Assembly (NCBI GenBank): GCA_014706295.1
Contig: JACSVZ010000053.1
Coordinates: 29,665 to 93,664 of the forward strand
Length of the DNA: 64,000 nt
Reading direction: 5' to 3'
Source of the DNA: Lycocorax pyrrhopterus obiensis
Taxonomy: Eukaryota; Chordata; Aves; Passeriformes; Paradisaeidae
Made by a program: the position numbers and the translations under genes. Below are positions 36,282-48,853 of the stretch, one piece after another (position 1 is the stretch's first letter; every line of letters begins with the position of its first letter). The notes under the pieces are model-generated. The model saw nothing but the letters and a program-made list of their open reading frames with translations. It was not told the origin of the DNA and made no database searches.

Positions 36282-38017
36282 GAAGCCCAGGGCCCTGTGG
36301 AGTATGGGTGCTGTCAAAGCCTTAGCAGAGAATTTCTTCTGCTCTCTGCAGCATTTTGTGAGAGCTGTCTGTTTCCCATGCTAGTGATTGAAACAATGTT
36401 TTGGTCTTGTCAACGTCTTTCACCTGCAAATGGTTTTGCATGATTGGTGTGGTTCCAAGCAGAAAAAGCTTCCGAGCTGGCTGTCTTGGAACTTGAGCAA
36501 AGCCTTCAAGGGGTGGATGGCCGAGAAACCAATTGCCTTCTGCCATTTGACACACTTTTGCAAAGTAACGTAGAAAAGCCTTTGGAGAGATGATGAAATT
36601 GCTTCCATTTCTCCCTGAGCCTGGAGTCTTGTGTGGTTTCTCTAGTGATGCGTGGTGAGAACAAGGACACAGGAGAGCCTTTGTGATGCTGTGCAACTCC
36701 GTGGAAGCCGAGCTCCACTGTGGCACCGCAGAACAAGAAGGAAAGAAGGAAAGAAGGAAAGAAAGAAAGAAGGAGAGAAAAGAAAGAAAGAAAGAATGAA
36801 GGAGAGAAAAGAAAGAAAGAAAAGAAAGAAAGAAAGAGAGAAAGAAAGCAAGAAAGAAAGAAAGAAAGAAAGAAAGAAAAAGAAAGATTCTATGTGTGCA
36901 TGTGGAATGGTTTCTCTGGGAGGCAAACGCTGAGGAATCATGAGAGCCCCCAGCCCTCCCTTCCTCTTCTCTCCCTTCGGTTCGTGTATCTGAGCTGGAG
37001 TCATATGGTATGGAATATGCCCTTGGCTGGGAGAGAGTTGAGAGTGGCCACAGAAGTGGCCGTGGCACTGTTTGCATGCTGTCCCTGCTGCTTCGCTCGC
37101 AGCCACTGCCGGGCCAGTACCTCTGAGCCAGCCACTCCTAAAGCCAAGGGCCCACTGGGACACTGCAGGGGCTGATGGAAGCCAGCCGCCATGGTGACAC
37201 AGCGAGGCTGCACCGAATCCACGGTGCTTTGTGACGCGGTGGCTCCCAGGAGAGCCTTTATGATGCTGCGCACCTCCATGGAAGCCTGGCTCCACTGTGA
37301 CACCACAGAAGCTCAGGGAACCCAGGAGAGCCTTTGTGATGCTGTGCAAACACATGGAAGCCTGGCTCCACTGTGACACCGGTAAATCTCAGGGAACCCC
37401 GGAGAGCCTTTGTGATGCTGTGGAAAACATTCACTGAATGCTGTGGAAAACATTCACGGTAACCTGGCTCCACTGTGACCCCACAGAAGCTCAGGGAACC
37501 AAGGAGAGCCTTTGTGATGCTGTGCAACTGCATGGAACCCTGGCTCCACTGTGACACCACAGGTGCTCAGGGAACCCAGGAGAGGCTTTGTGATGCTGTG
37601 CAACTGCACGGAAGCCTGGCTCCACTGTGACACCACAGAAGCTCAGGGAACCCAGGAGAGGCTTTGTGATGCTGTGAAACTGCACGGAAGCCTGGCTCCA
37701 CTGTGACACCACAGGTGCTCAGGGAACCAAGGAGAGCCTTTGTGATGCTGTGCAAACACATGGAACCCTGGCTCCACTGTGACACCACAGAAGCTCAGGG
37801 AAGCCAGGAGAGCCTTTGTGATGCTGTGGAACTGCACGGAAGCCTGGCTCCACTGTGACACCACAGAAGCTCAGGGAAGCCAGGAGAGCCTTTGTGATGC
37901 TGTGGAACTGCACGGAAGCCTGGCTCTACTGTGACACCACAGAAGCTTAGGGAACCCAGGAGAGTCTTGGTGATGCTGTGCAAGCAACCATGAGCGTGGC
38001 TGCACTGTGACAGCACC
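36282..38017 (+). repeat. Composite unit 23 (10 monomers)
   Basis: Tract 36731-36885 (155 bp), block B 36886-37231, array 37232-38017. Array as unit 18. Block A carries GTCTGTTTC, which its partner unit 18 lacks. Confidence 0.94.
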
Positions 38018-38541
38018 GAAGCCCAGGGCCCTGTGGAGTATGGGTGCTGTCAAAGCCTTAGCAGAGAATTTCTTCTGCTCTCTGCAGCATTTTGTGAGAG
38101 CTGTCTCTTTCCCATGCTAGTGATTGAAACAATGTTTTGGTCTTGTCAACGTCTTTCACCTGCAAATGGTTTTGCATGATTGGTGTGGTTCCAAGCAGAA
38201 AAAGCTTCCGAGCTGGCTGTCTTGGAACTTGAGCAAAGCCTTCAAGGGGTGGATGTCCGAGAAACCAATTGCCTTCTGCCATTTGACACACTTTTGCAAA
38301 GTAACGTAGAAAAGCCTTTGGAGAGATGATGAAATTGCTTCCATTTCTCCCTGAGCCTGGAGTCTTGTGTGGTTTCTCTAGTGATGCGTGGTGAGAACAA
38401 GGACACAGGAGAGCCTTTGTGATGCTGTGCAACTCCATGGAAGCCGAGCTCCACTGTGGCACCGCAGAAAAAGAAGGAAAGAAAGAAAGAAGGAGAGAAA
38501 AGAAAGAAAGAAAGAATGAAGGAGAGAAAAGAAAGAAAGAA

Positions 38542-38581
<40 letters not shown>

Positions 38582-39479
38582 AGGAAAGAAAGAAAAAGAA
38601 AGATTCTATGTGTGCATGTGGAATGGTTTAACTGGGAGGCAAACGCTGAGGAATCATGAGAGCCCCCAGCCCTCCCTTCCTCTTCTCTCCCTTCGGTTCG
38701 TGTATCTGAGCTGGAGTCATATGGTATGGAATATGCCCTTGGCTGGGAGAGAGTTGAGAGTGGCCACAGAAGTGGGCGTGGCACTGTTTGCATGCTGTCC
38801 CTGCTGCTTCGCTCGCAGCCACTGCCGGGCCAGTACCTCTGAGCCAGCCACTCCTAAAGCCAAGGGCCCACTGGGACACTGCAGGGGCTGATGGAAGCCA
38901 GCCGCCATGGTGACACAGCGAGGCTGCACCGAATCCACGGTGCTTTGTGACGCGGTGGCTCCCAGGAGAGCCTTTATGATGCTGCGCACCTCCATGGAAG
39001 CCTGGCTCCACTGTGACACCACAGAAGCTCAGGGAACCCAGGAGAGCCTTTGTGATGCTGTGCAACTGCACGGAAGCCTGGCTCCACTGTGACACCACAG
39101 AAGCTCAGGGAACCCAGGAGAGGCTTTGTGATGCTGTGCAACTGCACAGAAGCCTGGCTCCACTGTGACACCACAGGTGCTCAGGGAACCAAGGAGAGCC
39201 TTTGTGATGCTGTGCAACTGCACGGAAGCCTGGCTCCACTGTGACACCACAGAAGCTCAGGGAACCCAGGAGAACCTTTGTGATGCTGTGCAAACACATG
39301 GAACCCTGGCTCCACTGTGACACCACAGAAGCTCAGGGAAGCCAGGAGAGCCTTTGTGATGCTGTGGAACTGCACGGAAGCCTGGCTCTACTGTGACACC
39401 ACAGAAGCTCAGGGAACCCAGGAGAGTCTTGGTGATGCTGTGCAAGCAACCATGAGCGTGGCTGCACTGTGACACCACC
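38018..39479 (+). repeat. Composite unit 24 (7 monomers)
   Basis: Tract 38467-38601 (135 bp), block B 38602-38947 with GTTTAACTGG, array 38948-39479. Same type as unit 19. Confidence 0.94.
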
Positions 39480-41310
39480 AAAGCCCAGGGCCCTGTGGAG
39501 TATGGGTGCTGTCAAAGCCTTAGCAGAGAATTTCTTCTGCTCTCTGGAGCATTTTGTGAGAGCTGTCTCTTTCCCATGCTAGTGATTGAAACAATGTTTT
39601 GGTCTTGTCAACGTCTTTCACCTGCAAATGGTTTTGCATGATTGGTGTGGTTCCAAGCAGAAAAAGCTTCCGAGCTGGCTGTCTTGGAACTTGAGCAAAG
39701 CCTTCAAGGGGTGGATGGCCGAGAAACCAATTGCCTTCTGCCATTTGACACACTTTTGCAAAGTAACGTAGAAAAGCCTTTGGAGAGATGATGAAATTGC
39801 TTCCATTTCTCCCTGAGCCTGGAGTCTTGTGTGGTTTCTCTAGTGATGCGTGGTGAGAACAAGGACACAGGAGAGCCTTTGTGATGCTGTGCAACTCCAT
39901 GGAAGCCGAGCTCCACTGTGGCACCGCAGAACAAGAAGGAAAGAAGGAAAGAAAGAAAGAAGGAGAGAAAAGAAAGAAAGAAAGAATGAAGGAGAGAAAA
40001 GAAAGAAAAGAAAGAAAGAAAGAAAAGAAAGAAAGAAAGAAAGCAAGAAAGAAAGAAAGAAAGAAAGAAAGAAAAAGATTCTATGTGTGCATGCGGAATG
40101 GTTTCTCTGGGAGGCAAACGCTGAGGAATCATGAGAGCCCCCAGCCCTCCCTTCCTCTTCTCTCCCTTCGGTTCGTGTATCTGAGCTGGAGTCATATGGT
40201 ATGGAATATGCCCTTGGCTGGGAGAGAGTTGAGAGTGGCCACAGAAGTGGCCGTGGCACTGTTTGCATGCTGTCCCTGCTGCTTCGCTCGCAGCCACTGC
40301 CGGGCCAGTACCTCTGAGCCAGCCACTCCTAAAGCCAAGGGCCCACTGGGACACTGCAGGGGCTGATGGAAGCCAGCCGCCATGGTGACACAGCGAGGCT
40401 GCACCGAATCCACGGTGCTTTGTGACGTGGTGGCTCCCAGGAGAGCCTTTATGATGCTGCGCACCTCCATGGAAGCCTGGCTCCACTGTGACACCACAGA
40501 AGCTCAGGGAACCCAGGAGAGCCTTTGTGATGCTGTGCAAACACATGGAACCCTGGCTCCACTGTGACACCAGTAAATCTCAGGGAACCCAGGAGAGCCT
40601 TTGTGATGCTGTGGAAAAAATTCACTGAATGCTGTGGAAAACATTCACGGTAACCTGGCTCCACTGTGACCCCAGAGAAGCTCAGAGAACCAAGGAGAGC
40701 CTTTGTGATGCTGTGCAACTGCATGGAACCCTGGCTCCACTGTGACACCACAGGTGCTCAGGGAACCCAGGAGAGACTTTGTGATGCTGTGCAACTGCAC
40801 AGAAGCCTGGCTCCACTGTGACACCACAGGTGCTCAGGGAACCAAGGAGAGCCTTGGTGATGCTGTGGAAAACATTCACTGAATGCTGTGGAAAACATTC
40901 ACGGTAACCTGGCTCCACTGTGACCCCACAGGTGCTCAGGGAACCAAGGAGAGCCTTTGTGATGCTGTGCAACTGCATGGAACCCTGGCTCCACTGTGAC
41001 ACCACAGGTGCTCAGGGAACCCAGGAGAGGCTTTGTGATGCTGTGCAACTGCACGGAAGCCTGGCTCCACTGTGACACCACAGAAGCTCTGGGAACCCAG
41101 GAGAGCCTTTGTGATGCTGTGCAACTGCACAGAAGCCTGGCTCCACTGTGACACCACAGGTGCTCAGGGAAGCCAGGAGAGCCTTTGTGATGCTGTGGAA
41201 CTGCACGGAAGCCTGGCTCCACTGTGACACCACAGAAGCTCAGGGAACCCAGGAGAGTCTTGGTGATGCTGTGCAGGCAACCATGAGCGTGGCTGCACTG
41301 TGACACCACC
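39480..41310 (+). repeat. Composite unit 25 (11 monomers, two 102-bp variants)
   Basis: Tract 39929-40076 (148 bp), block B 40077-40422, array 40423-41310. Array as units 15 and 20, but block A has GGAGCATTTT, which those two lack. It opens the third, incomplete copy of the central super-repeat. Confidence 0.94.
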
Positions 41311-43046
41311 GAAGCCCAGGGCCCTGTGGAGTATGGGTGCTGTCAAAGCCTTAGCAGAGAATTTCTTCTGCTCTCTGCAGCATTTTGTGAGAGCTGTCTC
41401 TTTCCCATGCTAGTGATTGAAACAATGTTTTGGTCTTGTCAACGTCTTTCACCTGCAAATGGTTTTGCATGATTGGTGTGGTTCCAAGCAGAAAAAGCTT
41501 CCGAGCTGGCTGTCTTGGAACTTGAGCAAAGCCTTGAAGGGGTGGATGGCCGAGAAACCAATTGCCTTCTGCCATTTGACACACTTTTGCAAAGTAACGT
41601 AGAAAAGCCTTTGGAGAGATGATGAAATTGCTTCCATTTCTCCCTGAGCCTGGAGTCTTGTGTGGTTTCTCTAGTGATGCGTGGTGAGAACAAGGACACA
41701 GGAGAGCCTTTGTGATGCTGTGCAACTCCGTGGAAGCCGAGCTCCACTGTGGCACCGCAGAACAAGAAGGAAAGAAGGAAAGAAGGAAAGAAAGAAAGAA
41801 GGAGAGAAAAGAAAGAAAGAAAGAATGAAGGAGAGAAAAGAAAGAAAGAAAAGAAAGAAAGAAAGAGAGAAAGAAAGCAAGAAAGAAAGAAAGAAAGAAA
41901 GAAAGAAAAAGAAAGATTCTATGTGTGCATGTGGAATGGTTTCTCTGGGAGGCAAACGCTGAGGAATCATGAGAGCCCCCAGCCCTCCCTTCCTCTTCTC
42001 TCCCTTCGGTTCGTGTATCTGAGCTGGAGTCATATGGTATGGAATATGCCCTTGGCTGGGAGAGAGTTGAGAGTGGCCACAGAAGTGGCCGTGGCACTGT
42101 TTGCATGCTGTCCCTGCTGCTTCGCTCGCAGCCACTGCCGGGCCAGTACCTCTGAGCCAGCCACTCCTAAAGCCAAGGGCCCACTGGGACACTGCAGGGG
42201 CTGATGGAAGCCAGCCGCCATGGTGACACAGCGAGGCTGCACCGAATCCACGGTGCTTTGTGACGCGGTGGCTCCCAGGAGAGCCTTTATGATGCTGCGC
42301 ACCTCCATGGAAGCCTGGCTCCACTGTGACACCACAGAAGCTCAGGGAACCCAGGAGAGCCTTTGTGATGCTGTGCAAACACATGGAAGCCTGGCTCCAC
42401 TGTGACACCAGTAAATCTCAGGGAACCCCGGAGAGCCTTTGTGATGCTGTGGAAAACATTCACTGAATGCTGTGGAAAACATTCACGGTAACCTGGCTCC
42501 ACTGTGACCCCACAGAAGCTCAGGGAACCAAGGAGAGCCTTTGTGATGCTGTGCAACTGCATGGAACCCTGGCTCCACTGTGACACCACAGGTGCTCAGG
42601 GAACCCAGGAGAGGCTTTGTGATGCTGTGCAACTGCACGGAAGCCTGGCTCCACTGTGACACCACAGAAGCTCAGGGAACCCAGGAGAGGCTTTGTGATG
42701 CTGTGAAACTGCACGGAAGCCTGGCTCCACTGTGACACCACAGGTGCTCAGGGAACCAAGGAGAGCCTTTGTGATGCTGTGCAAACACATGGAACCCTGG
42801 CTCCACTGTGACACCACAGAAGCTCAGGGAAGCCAGGAGAGCCTTTGTGATGCTGTGGAACTGCACGGAAGCCTGGCTCCACTGTGACACCACAGAAGCT
42901 CAGGGAAGCCAGGAGAGCCTTTGTGATGCTGTGGAACTGCACGGAAGCCTGGCTCTACTGTGACACCACAGAAGCTTAGGGAACCCAGGAGAGTCTTGGT
43001 GATGCTGTGCAAGCAACCATGAGCGTGGCTGCACTGTGACACCACC
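41311..43046 (+). repeat. Composite unit 26, recombinant (10 monomers)
   Basis: Tract 41760-41914 (155 bp), block B 41915-42260, array 42261-43046. Block A is of unit 16/21 type (GCCTTGAAGG), but the array is of unit 18/23 type (10 monomers, GTGAAACTGC, GAAGCTTAGGG). The unit therefore joins the left part of one unit type to the right part of another two units on. About 3 kb of the expected order is missing. Confidence 0.9.
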
Positions 43047-44141
43047 GAAGCCCAGGGCCCTGTGGAGTATGGGTGCTGTCAAAGCCTTAGCAGAGAATTT
43101 CTTCTGCTCTCTGCAGCATTTTGTGAGAGCTGTCTCTTTCCCATGCTAGTGATTGAAACAATGTTTTGGTCTTGTCAACGTCTTTCACCTGCAAATGGTT
43201 TTGCATGATTGGTGTGGTTCCAAGCAGAAAAAGCTTCCGAGCTGGCTGTCTTGGAACTTGAGCAAAGCCTTCAAGGGGTGGATGTCCGAGAAACCAATTG
43301 CCTTCTGCCATTTGACACACTTTTGCAAAGTAACGTAGAAAAGCCTTTGGAGAGATGATGAAATTGCTTCCATTTCTCCCTGAGCCTGGAGTCTTGTGTG
43401 GTTTCTCTAGTGATGCGTGGTGAGAACAAGGACACAGGAGAGCCTTTGTGATGCTGTGCAACTCCATGGAAGCCGAGCTCCACTGTGGCACCGCAGAACA
43501 AGAAGGAAAGAAGGAAAGAAGGAAAGAAGGAGAGAAAAGAAAGAAAGAAAGAATGAAGGAGAGAAAAGAAAGAAAAGAAAGAAAGAAAGAAAAGAAAGAA
43601 AGAAAGAAAGCAAGAAAGAAAGAAAGAAAGAAAGAAAGCAAAAGATTCTATGTGTGCATGCGGAATGGTTTCTCTGGGAGGCAAACGCTGAGGAATCATG
43701 AGAGCCCCCAGCCCTCCCTTCCTCTTCTCTCCCTTCGGTTCGTGTATCTGAGCTGGAGTCATATGGTATGGAATATGCCCTTGGCTGGGAGAGAGTTGAG
43801 AGTGGCCACAGAAGTGGCCGTGGCACTGTTTGCATGCTGTCCCTGCTGCTTCGCTCGCAGCCACTGCCGGGCCAGTACCTCTGAGCCAGCCACTCCTAAA
43901 GCCAAGGGCCCACTGGGACACTGCAGGGGCTGATGGAAGCCAGCCGCCATGGTGACACAGCGAGGCTGCACCGAATCCACGGTGCTTTGTGACGCGGTGG
44001 CTCCCAGGAGAGCCTTTATGATGCTGCGCACCTCCATGGAAGCCTGGCTCTACTGTGACACCACAGAAGCTCAGGGAACCCAGGAGAGTCTTGGTGATGC
44101 TGTGCAAGCAACCATGAGCATGGCTGCACTGTGACACCACC
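43047..44141 (+). repeat. Composite unit 27, mosaic (2-monomer array)
   Basis: Tract 43496-43643 (148 bp, layout of units 2 and 14), block B 43644-43989 with CATGCGG, array 43990-44141. Block A has the unit 19/24 mark GTCCGAG, but tract, block B and array differ from that type, so a second switch lies between block A and the tract. Confidence 0.9.
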
Positions 44142-45239
44142 GAAGCCCAGGGCCCTGTGGAGTATGGGTGCTGTCAAAGCCTTAGCAGAGAATTTCTTCT
44201 GCTCTCTGCAGCATTTTGTGAGAGCTGTCTCTTTCCCATGCTAGTGATTGAAACAATGTTTTGGTCTTGTCACCGTCTTTCACCTGCAAATGGTTTTGCA
44301 TGATTGGTGTGGTTCCAAGCAGAAAAACCTTCCGAGCTGGCTGTCTTGGAACTTGAGCAAAGCCTTCAAGGGGTGGATGGCCGAGAAACCAATTGCCTTC
44401 TGCCATTTGACACACTTTTGCAAAGTACCGTAGAAAAGCCTTTGGAGAGATGATGAAATTGCTTCCATTTCTCCCTGAGCCTGGAGTCTTGTGTGGTTTC
44501 TCTAGTGATGCGTGGTGAGAACAAGGACACAGGAGAGCCTTTGTGATGCTGTGCAACTCCGTGGAAGCCGAGCTCCACTGTGGCACCGCAGAACAAGAAG
44601 GAAAGAAGGAAAGAAGGAAAGAAAGAAAGAAGGAGAGAAAAGAAAGAAAGAAAGAATGAAGGAGAGAAAAGAAAGAAAGAAAAGAAAGAAAGAAAGAGAG
44701 AAAGAAAGCAAGAAAGAAAGAAAGAAAGAAAGAAAAAGAAAGATTCTATGTGTGCATGTGGAATGGTTTCTCTGGGAGGCAAACGCTGAGGAATCATGAG
44801 AGCCCCCAGCCCTCCCTTCCTCTTCTCTCCCTTCGGTTCGTGTATCTGAGCTGGAGTCATATGGTATGGAATATGCCCTTGGCTGGGAGAGAGTTGAGAG
44901 TGGCCACAGAAGTGGCCGTGGCACTGTTTGCATGCTGTCCCTGCTGCTTCGCTCGCAGCCACTGCCGGGCCAGTACCTCTGAGCCAGCCACTCCTAAAGC
45001 CAAGGGCCCACTGGGACACTGCAGGGGCTGATGGAAGCCAGCCGCCATGGTGACACAGCGAGGCTGCACCGAATCCACGGTGCTTTGTGACGCGGTGGCT
45101 CCCAGGAGAGCCTTTATGATGCTGCGCACCTCCATGGAAGCCTGGCTCTACTGTGACACCACAGAAGCTCAGGGAACCCAGGAGAGCCTTTGTGATGCTG
45201 TGCAAGCAACCATGAGCATGGCTGCACTGTGACAGCACC
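44142..45239 (+). repeat. Composite unit 28 (collapsed, 2-monomer array)
   Basis: Tract 44591-44741 (151 bp), block B 44742-45087, array 45088-45239. Block A has AAAAACC, GTACCG and GTCACCGTC; the last is shared only with unit 37, 14 kb away. The array is of unit 16/21 type. Confidence 0.94.
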
Positions 45240-47121
45240 GAAGCCCAGGGCCCTGTGGAGTATGGGTGCTGTCAAAGCCTTAGCAGAGAATTTCTTCTGC
45301 TCTCTGGAGCATTTTGTGAGAGCTGTCTCTTTCCCATGCTAGTGATTGAAACAATGTTTTGGTCTTGTCAACGTCTTTCACCTGCAAATGGTTTTCCATG
45401 ATTGGTGTGGTTCCAAGCAGAAAAACCTTCCGAGCTGGCTGTCTTGGAACTTGAGCAAAGCCTTCAAGGGGTGGATGGCCGAGAAACCAATTGCCTTCTG
45501 CCATTTCACACACTTTTGCAAAGTAACGTAGAAAAGCCTTTGGAGAGATGATGAAATTGCTTCCATTTCTCCCTGAGCCTGGAGTCTTGTGTGGTTTCTC
45601 TAGTGATGCGTGGTGAGAACAAGGACACAGGAGAGCCTTTGTGATGCTGTGCAACTCCATGGAAGCCGAGCTCCACTGTGGCACCGCAGAAAAAGAAGGA
45701 AAGAAAGAAAGAAGGAGAGAAAAGAAAGAAAGAAAGAATGAAGGAGAGAAAAGAAAGAAAGAAAAGAAAGAAAGAAAGAAAGAAAGAAAGAAGGAAAGAA
45801 AGAAAAAGAAAGATTCTATGTGTGCATGTGGAATGGTTTCTCTGGGAGGCAAACGCTGAGGAATCATGAGAGCCCCCAGCCCTCCCTTCCTCTTCTCTCC
45901 CTTCGGTTCGTGTATCTGAGCTGGAGTCATATGGTATGGAATATGCCCTTGGCTGGGAGAGAGTTGAGAGTGGCCACAGAAGTGGGCGTGGCACTGTTTG
46001 CATGCTGTCCCTGCTGCTTCGCTCGCAGCCACTGCCGGGCCAGTACCTCTGAGCCAGCCACTCCTAAAGCCAAGGGCCCACTGGGACACTGCAGGGGCTG
46101 ATGGAAGCCAGCCGCCATGGTGACACAGCGAGGCTGCACCGAATCCACGGTGCTTTGTGACGCGGTGGCTCCCAGGAGAGCCTTTATGATGCTGTGCACC
46201 TCCATGGAAGCCTGGCTCCACTGTGACACCACAGAAGCTCAGGGAACCCAGGAGAGCCTTTGTGATGCTGTGCAAACACATGGAAGCCTGGCTCCACTGT
46301 GACACCAGTAAATCTCAGGGAACCCCGGAGAGCCTTTGTGATGCTGTGGAAAACATTCACTGAATGCTGTGGAAAACATTCACGGTAACCTGGCTCCACT
46401 GTGACACCACAGGTGCTCAGGGAACCCAGGAGAGACTTTGTGATGCTGTGCAACTGCACAGAAGCCTGGCTCCACTGTGACACCACAGGTGCTCAGGGAA
46501 CCAAGGAGAGCCTTTGTGATGCTGTGGAAAACATTCACTGAATGCTGTGGAAAACATTCACGGTAACCTGGCTCCACTGTGACCCCACAGGTGCTCAGGG
46601 AACCAAGGAGAGCCTTTGTGATGCTGTGCAACTGCATGGAACCCTGGCTCCACTGTGACACCACAGGTGCTCAGGGAACCCAGGAGAGGCTTTGTGATGC
46701 TGTGCAACTGCACGGAAGCCTGGCTCCACTGTGACACCACAGAAGCTCAGGGAACCCAGGAGAGCCTTTGTGATGCTGTGCAACTGCACAGAAGCCTGGC
46801 TCCACTGTGACACCACAGGTGCTCAGGGAAGCCAGGAGAGCCTTTGTGATGCTGTGGAACTGCACGGAAGCCTGGCTCCACTGTGACACCACAGAAGCTC
46901 AGGGAACCCAGGAGAACCTTTGTGATGCTGTGCAAACACATGGAACCCTGGCTCCACTGTGACACCACAGAAGCTCAGGGAAGCCAGGAGAGCCTTTGTG
47001 ATGCTGTGCACCTGCACGGAAGCCTGGCTCCACTGTGACACCACAGAAGCTCAGGGAACCCAGGAGAGTCTTGGTGATGCTGTGCAGGCAACCATGAGCG
47101 TGGCTGCACTGTGACACCACC
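45240..47121 (+). repeat. Composite unit 29 (12 monomers, two 102-bp variants)
   Basis: Tract 45689-45811 (123 bp), block B 45812-46157 with GTGGGCG, array 46158-47121. Array and block A are of unit 17/22 type, but block B has the GTGGGCG state those lack. Confidence 0.94.
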
Positions 47122-48853
47122 GAAGCCCAGGGCCCTGTGGAGTATGGGTGCTGTCAAAGCCTTAGCAGAGAATTTCTTCTGCTCTCTGCAGCATTTTGTG
47201 AGAGCTGTCTCTTTCCCATGCTAGTGATTGAAACAATGTTTTGGTCTTGTCAACGTCTTTCACCTGCAAATGGTTTTGCATGATTGGTGTGGTTCCAAGC
47301 AGAAAAACCTTCCGAGCTGGCTGTCTTGGAACTTGAGCAAAGCCTTCAAGGGGTGGATGGCCGAGAAACCAATTGCCTTCTGCCATTTGACACACTTTTG
47401 CAAAGTACCGTAGAAAAGCCTTTGGAGAGATGATGAAATTGCTTCCATTTCTCCCTGAGCCTGGAGTCTTGTGTGGTTTCTCTAGTGATGCGTGGTGAGA
47501 ACAAGGACACAGGAGAGCCTTTGTGATGCTGTGCAACTCCGTGGAAGCCGAGCTCCACTGTGGCACCGCAGAACAAGAAGGAAAGAAGGAAAGAAGGAAA
47601 GAAAGAAAGAAGGAGAGAAAAGAAAGAAAGAAAGAATGAAGGAGAGAAAAGAAAGAAAGAAAAGAAAGAAAGAAAGAGAGAAAGAAAGCAAGAAAGAAAG
47701 AAAGAAAGAAAGAAAAAGAAAGATTCTGTGTGTGCATGTGGAATGGTTTCTCTGGGAGGCAAACGCTGAGGAATCATGAGAGCCCCCAGCCCTCCCTTCC
47801 TCTTCTCTCCCTTCGGTTCGTGTATCTGAGCTGGAGTCATATGGTATGGAATATGCCCTTGGCTGGGAGAGAGTTGAGAGTGGCCACAGAAGTGGCCGTG
47901 GCACTGTTTGCATGCTGTCCCTGCTGCTTCGCTCGCAGCCACTGCCGGGCCAGTACCTCTGAGCCAGCCACTCCTAAAGCCAAGGGCCCACTGGGACACT
48001 GCAGGGGCTGATGGAAGCCAGCCGCCATGGTGACACAGCGAGGCTGCACCGAATCCACGGTGCTTTGTGACGCGGTGGCTCCCAGGAGAGCCTTTATGAT
48101 GCTGCGCACCTCCATGGAAGCCTGGCTCCACTGTGACACCACAGAAGCTCAGGGAACCCAGGAGAGCCTTTGTGATGCTGTGCAAACACATGGAAGCCTG
48201 GCTCCACTGTGACACCAGTAAATCTCAGGGAACCCCGGAGAGCCTTTGTGATGCTGTGGAAAACATTCACTGAATGCTGTGGAAAACATTCACGGTAACC
48301 TGGCTCCACTGTGACCCCACAGAAGCTCAGGGAACCAAGGAGAGCCTTTGTGATGCTGTGCAACTGCATGGAACCCTGGCTCCACTGTGACACCACAGGT
48401 GCTCAGGGAACCCAGGAGAGGCTTTGTGATGCTGTGCAACTGCACGGAAGCCTGGCTCCACTGTGACACCACAGAAGCTCAGGGAACCCAGGAGAGGCTT
48501 TGTGATGCTGTGAAACTGCACGGAAGCCTGGCTCCACTGTGACACCACAGGTGCTCAGGGAACCAAGGAGAGCCTTTGTGATGCTGTGCAAACACATGGA
48601 ACCCTGGCTCCACTGTGACACCACAGAAGCTCAGGGAAGCCAGGAGAGCCTTTGTGATGCTGTGGAACTGCACGGAAGCCTGGCTCCACTGTGACACCAC
48701 AGAAGCTCAGGGAAGCCAGGAGAGCCTTTGTGATGCTGTGGAACTGCACGGAAGCCTGGCTCTACTGTGACACCACAGAAGCTTAGGGAACCCAGGAGAG
48801 TCTTGGTGATGCTGTGCAAGCAACCATGAGCGTGGCTGCACTGTGACACCACC
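47122..48853 (+). repeat. Composite unit 30 (10 monomers)
   Basis: Tract 47571-47721 (151 bp), block B 47722-48067, array 48068-48853. Array of unit 18 type. Block A has AAAAACC and GTACCG, which units 18 and 23 lack, and block B begins GATTCTGTG. Confidence 0.94.

Larger units (their letters stand above)
31455..39479 (+). repeat. Central super-repeat, copy 2 (units 20-24, 8025 bp)
   Basis: This is the second copy of the 11-2-12-10-7 series. Differences from copy 1 are a few bases in the tracts and single sites, for example GTACCG in unit 17 against GTAACG in unit 22 and GTCTCTTTC in unit 18 against GTCTGTTTC in unit 23. Unit 25 starts a third copy that is interrupted inside unit 26. Confidence 0.93.
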
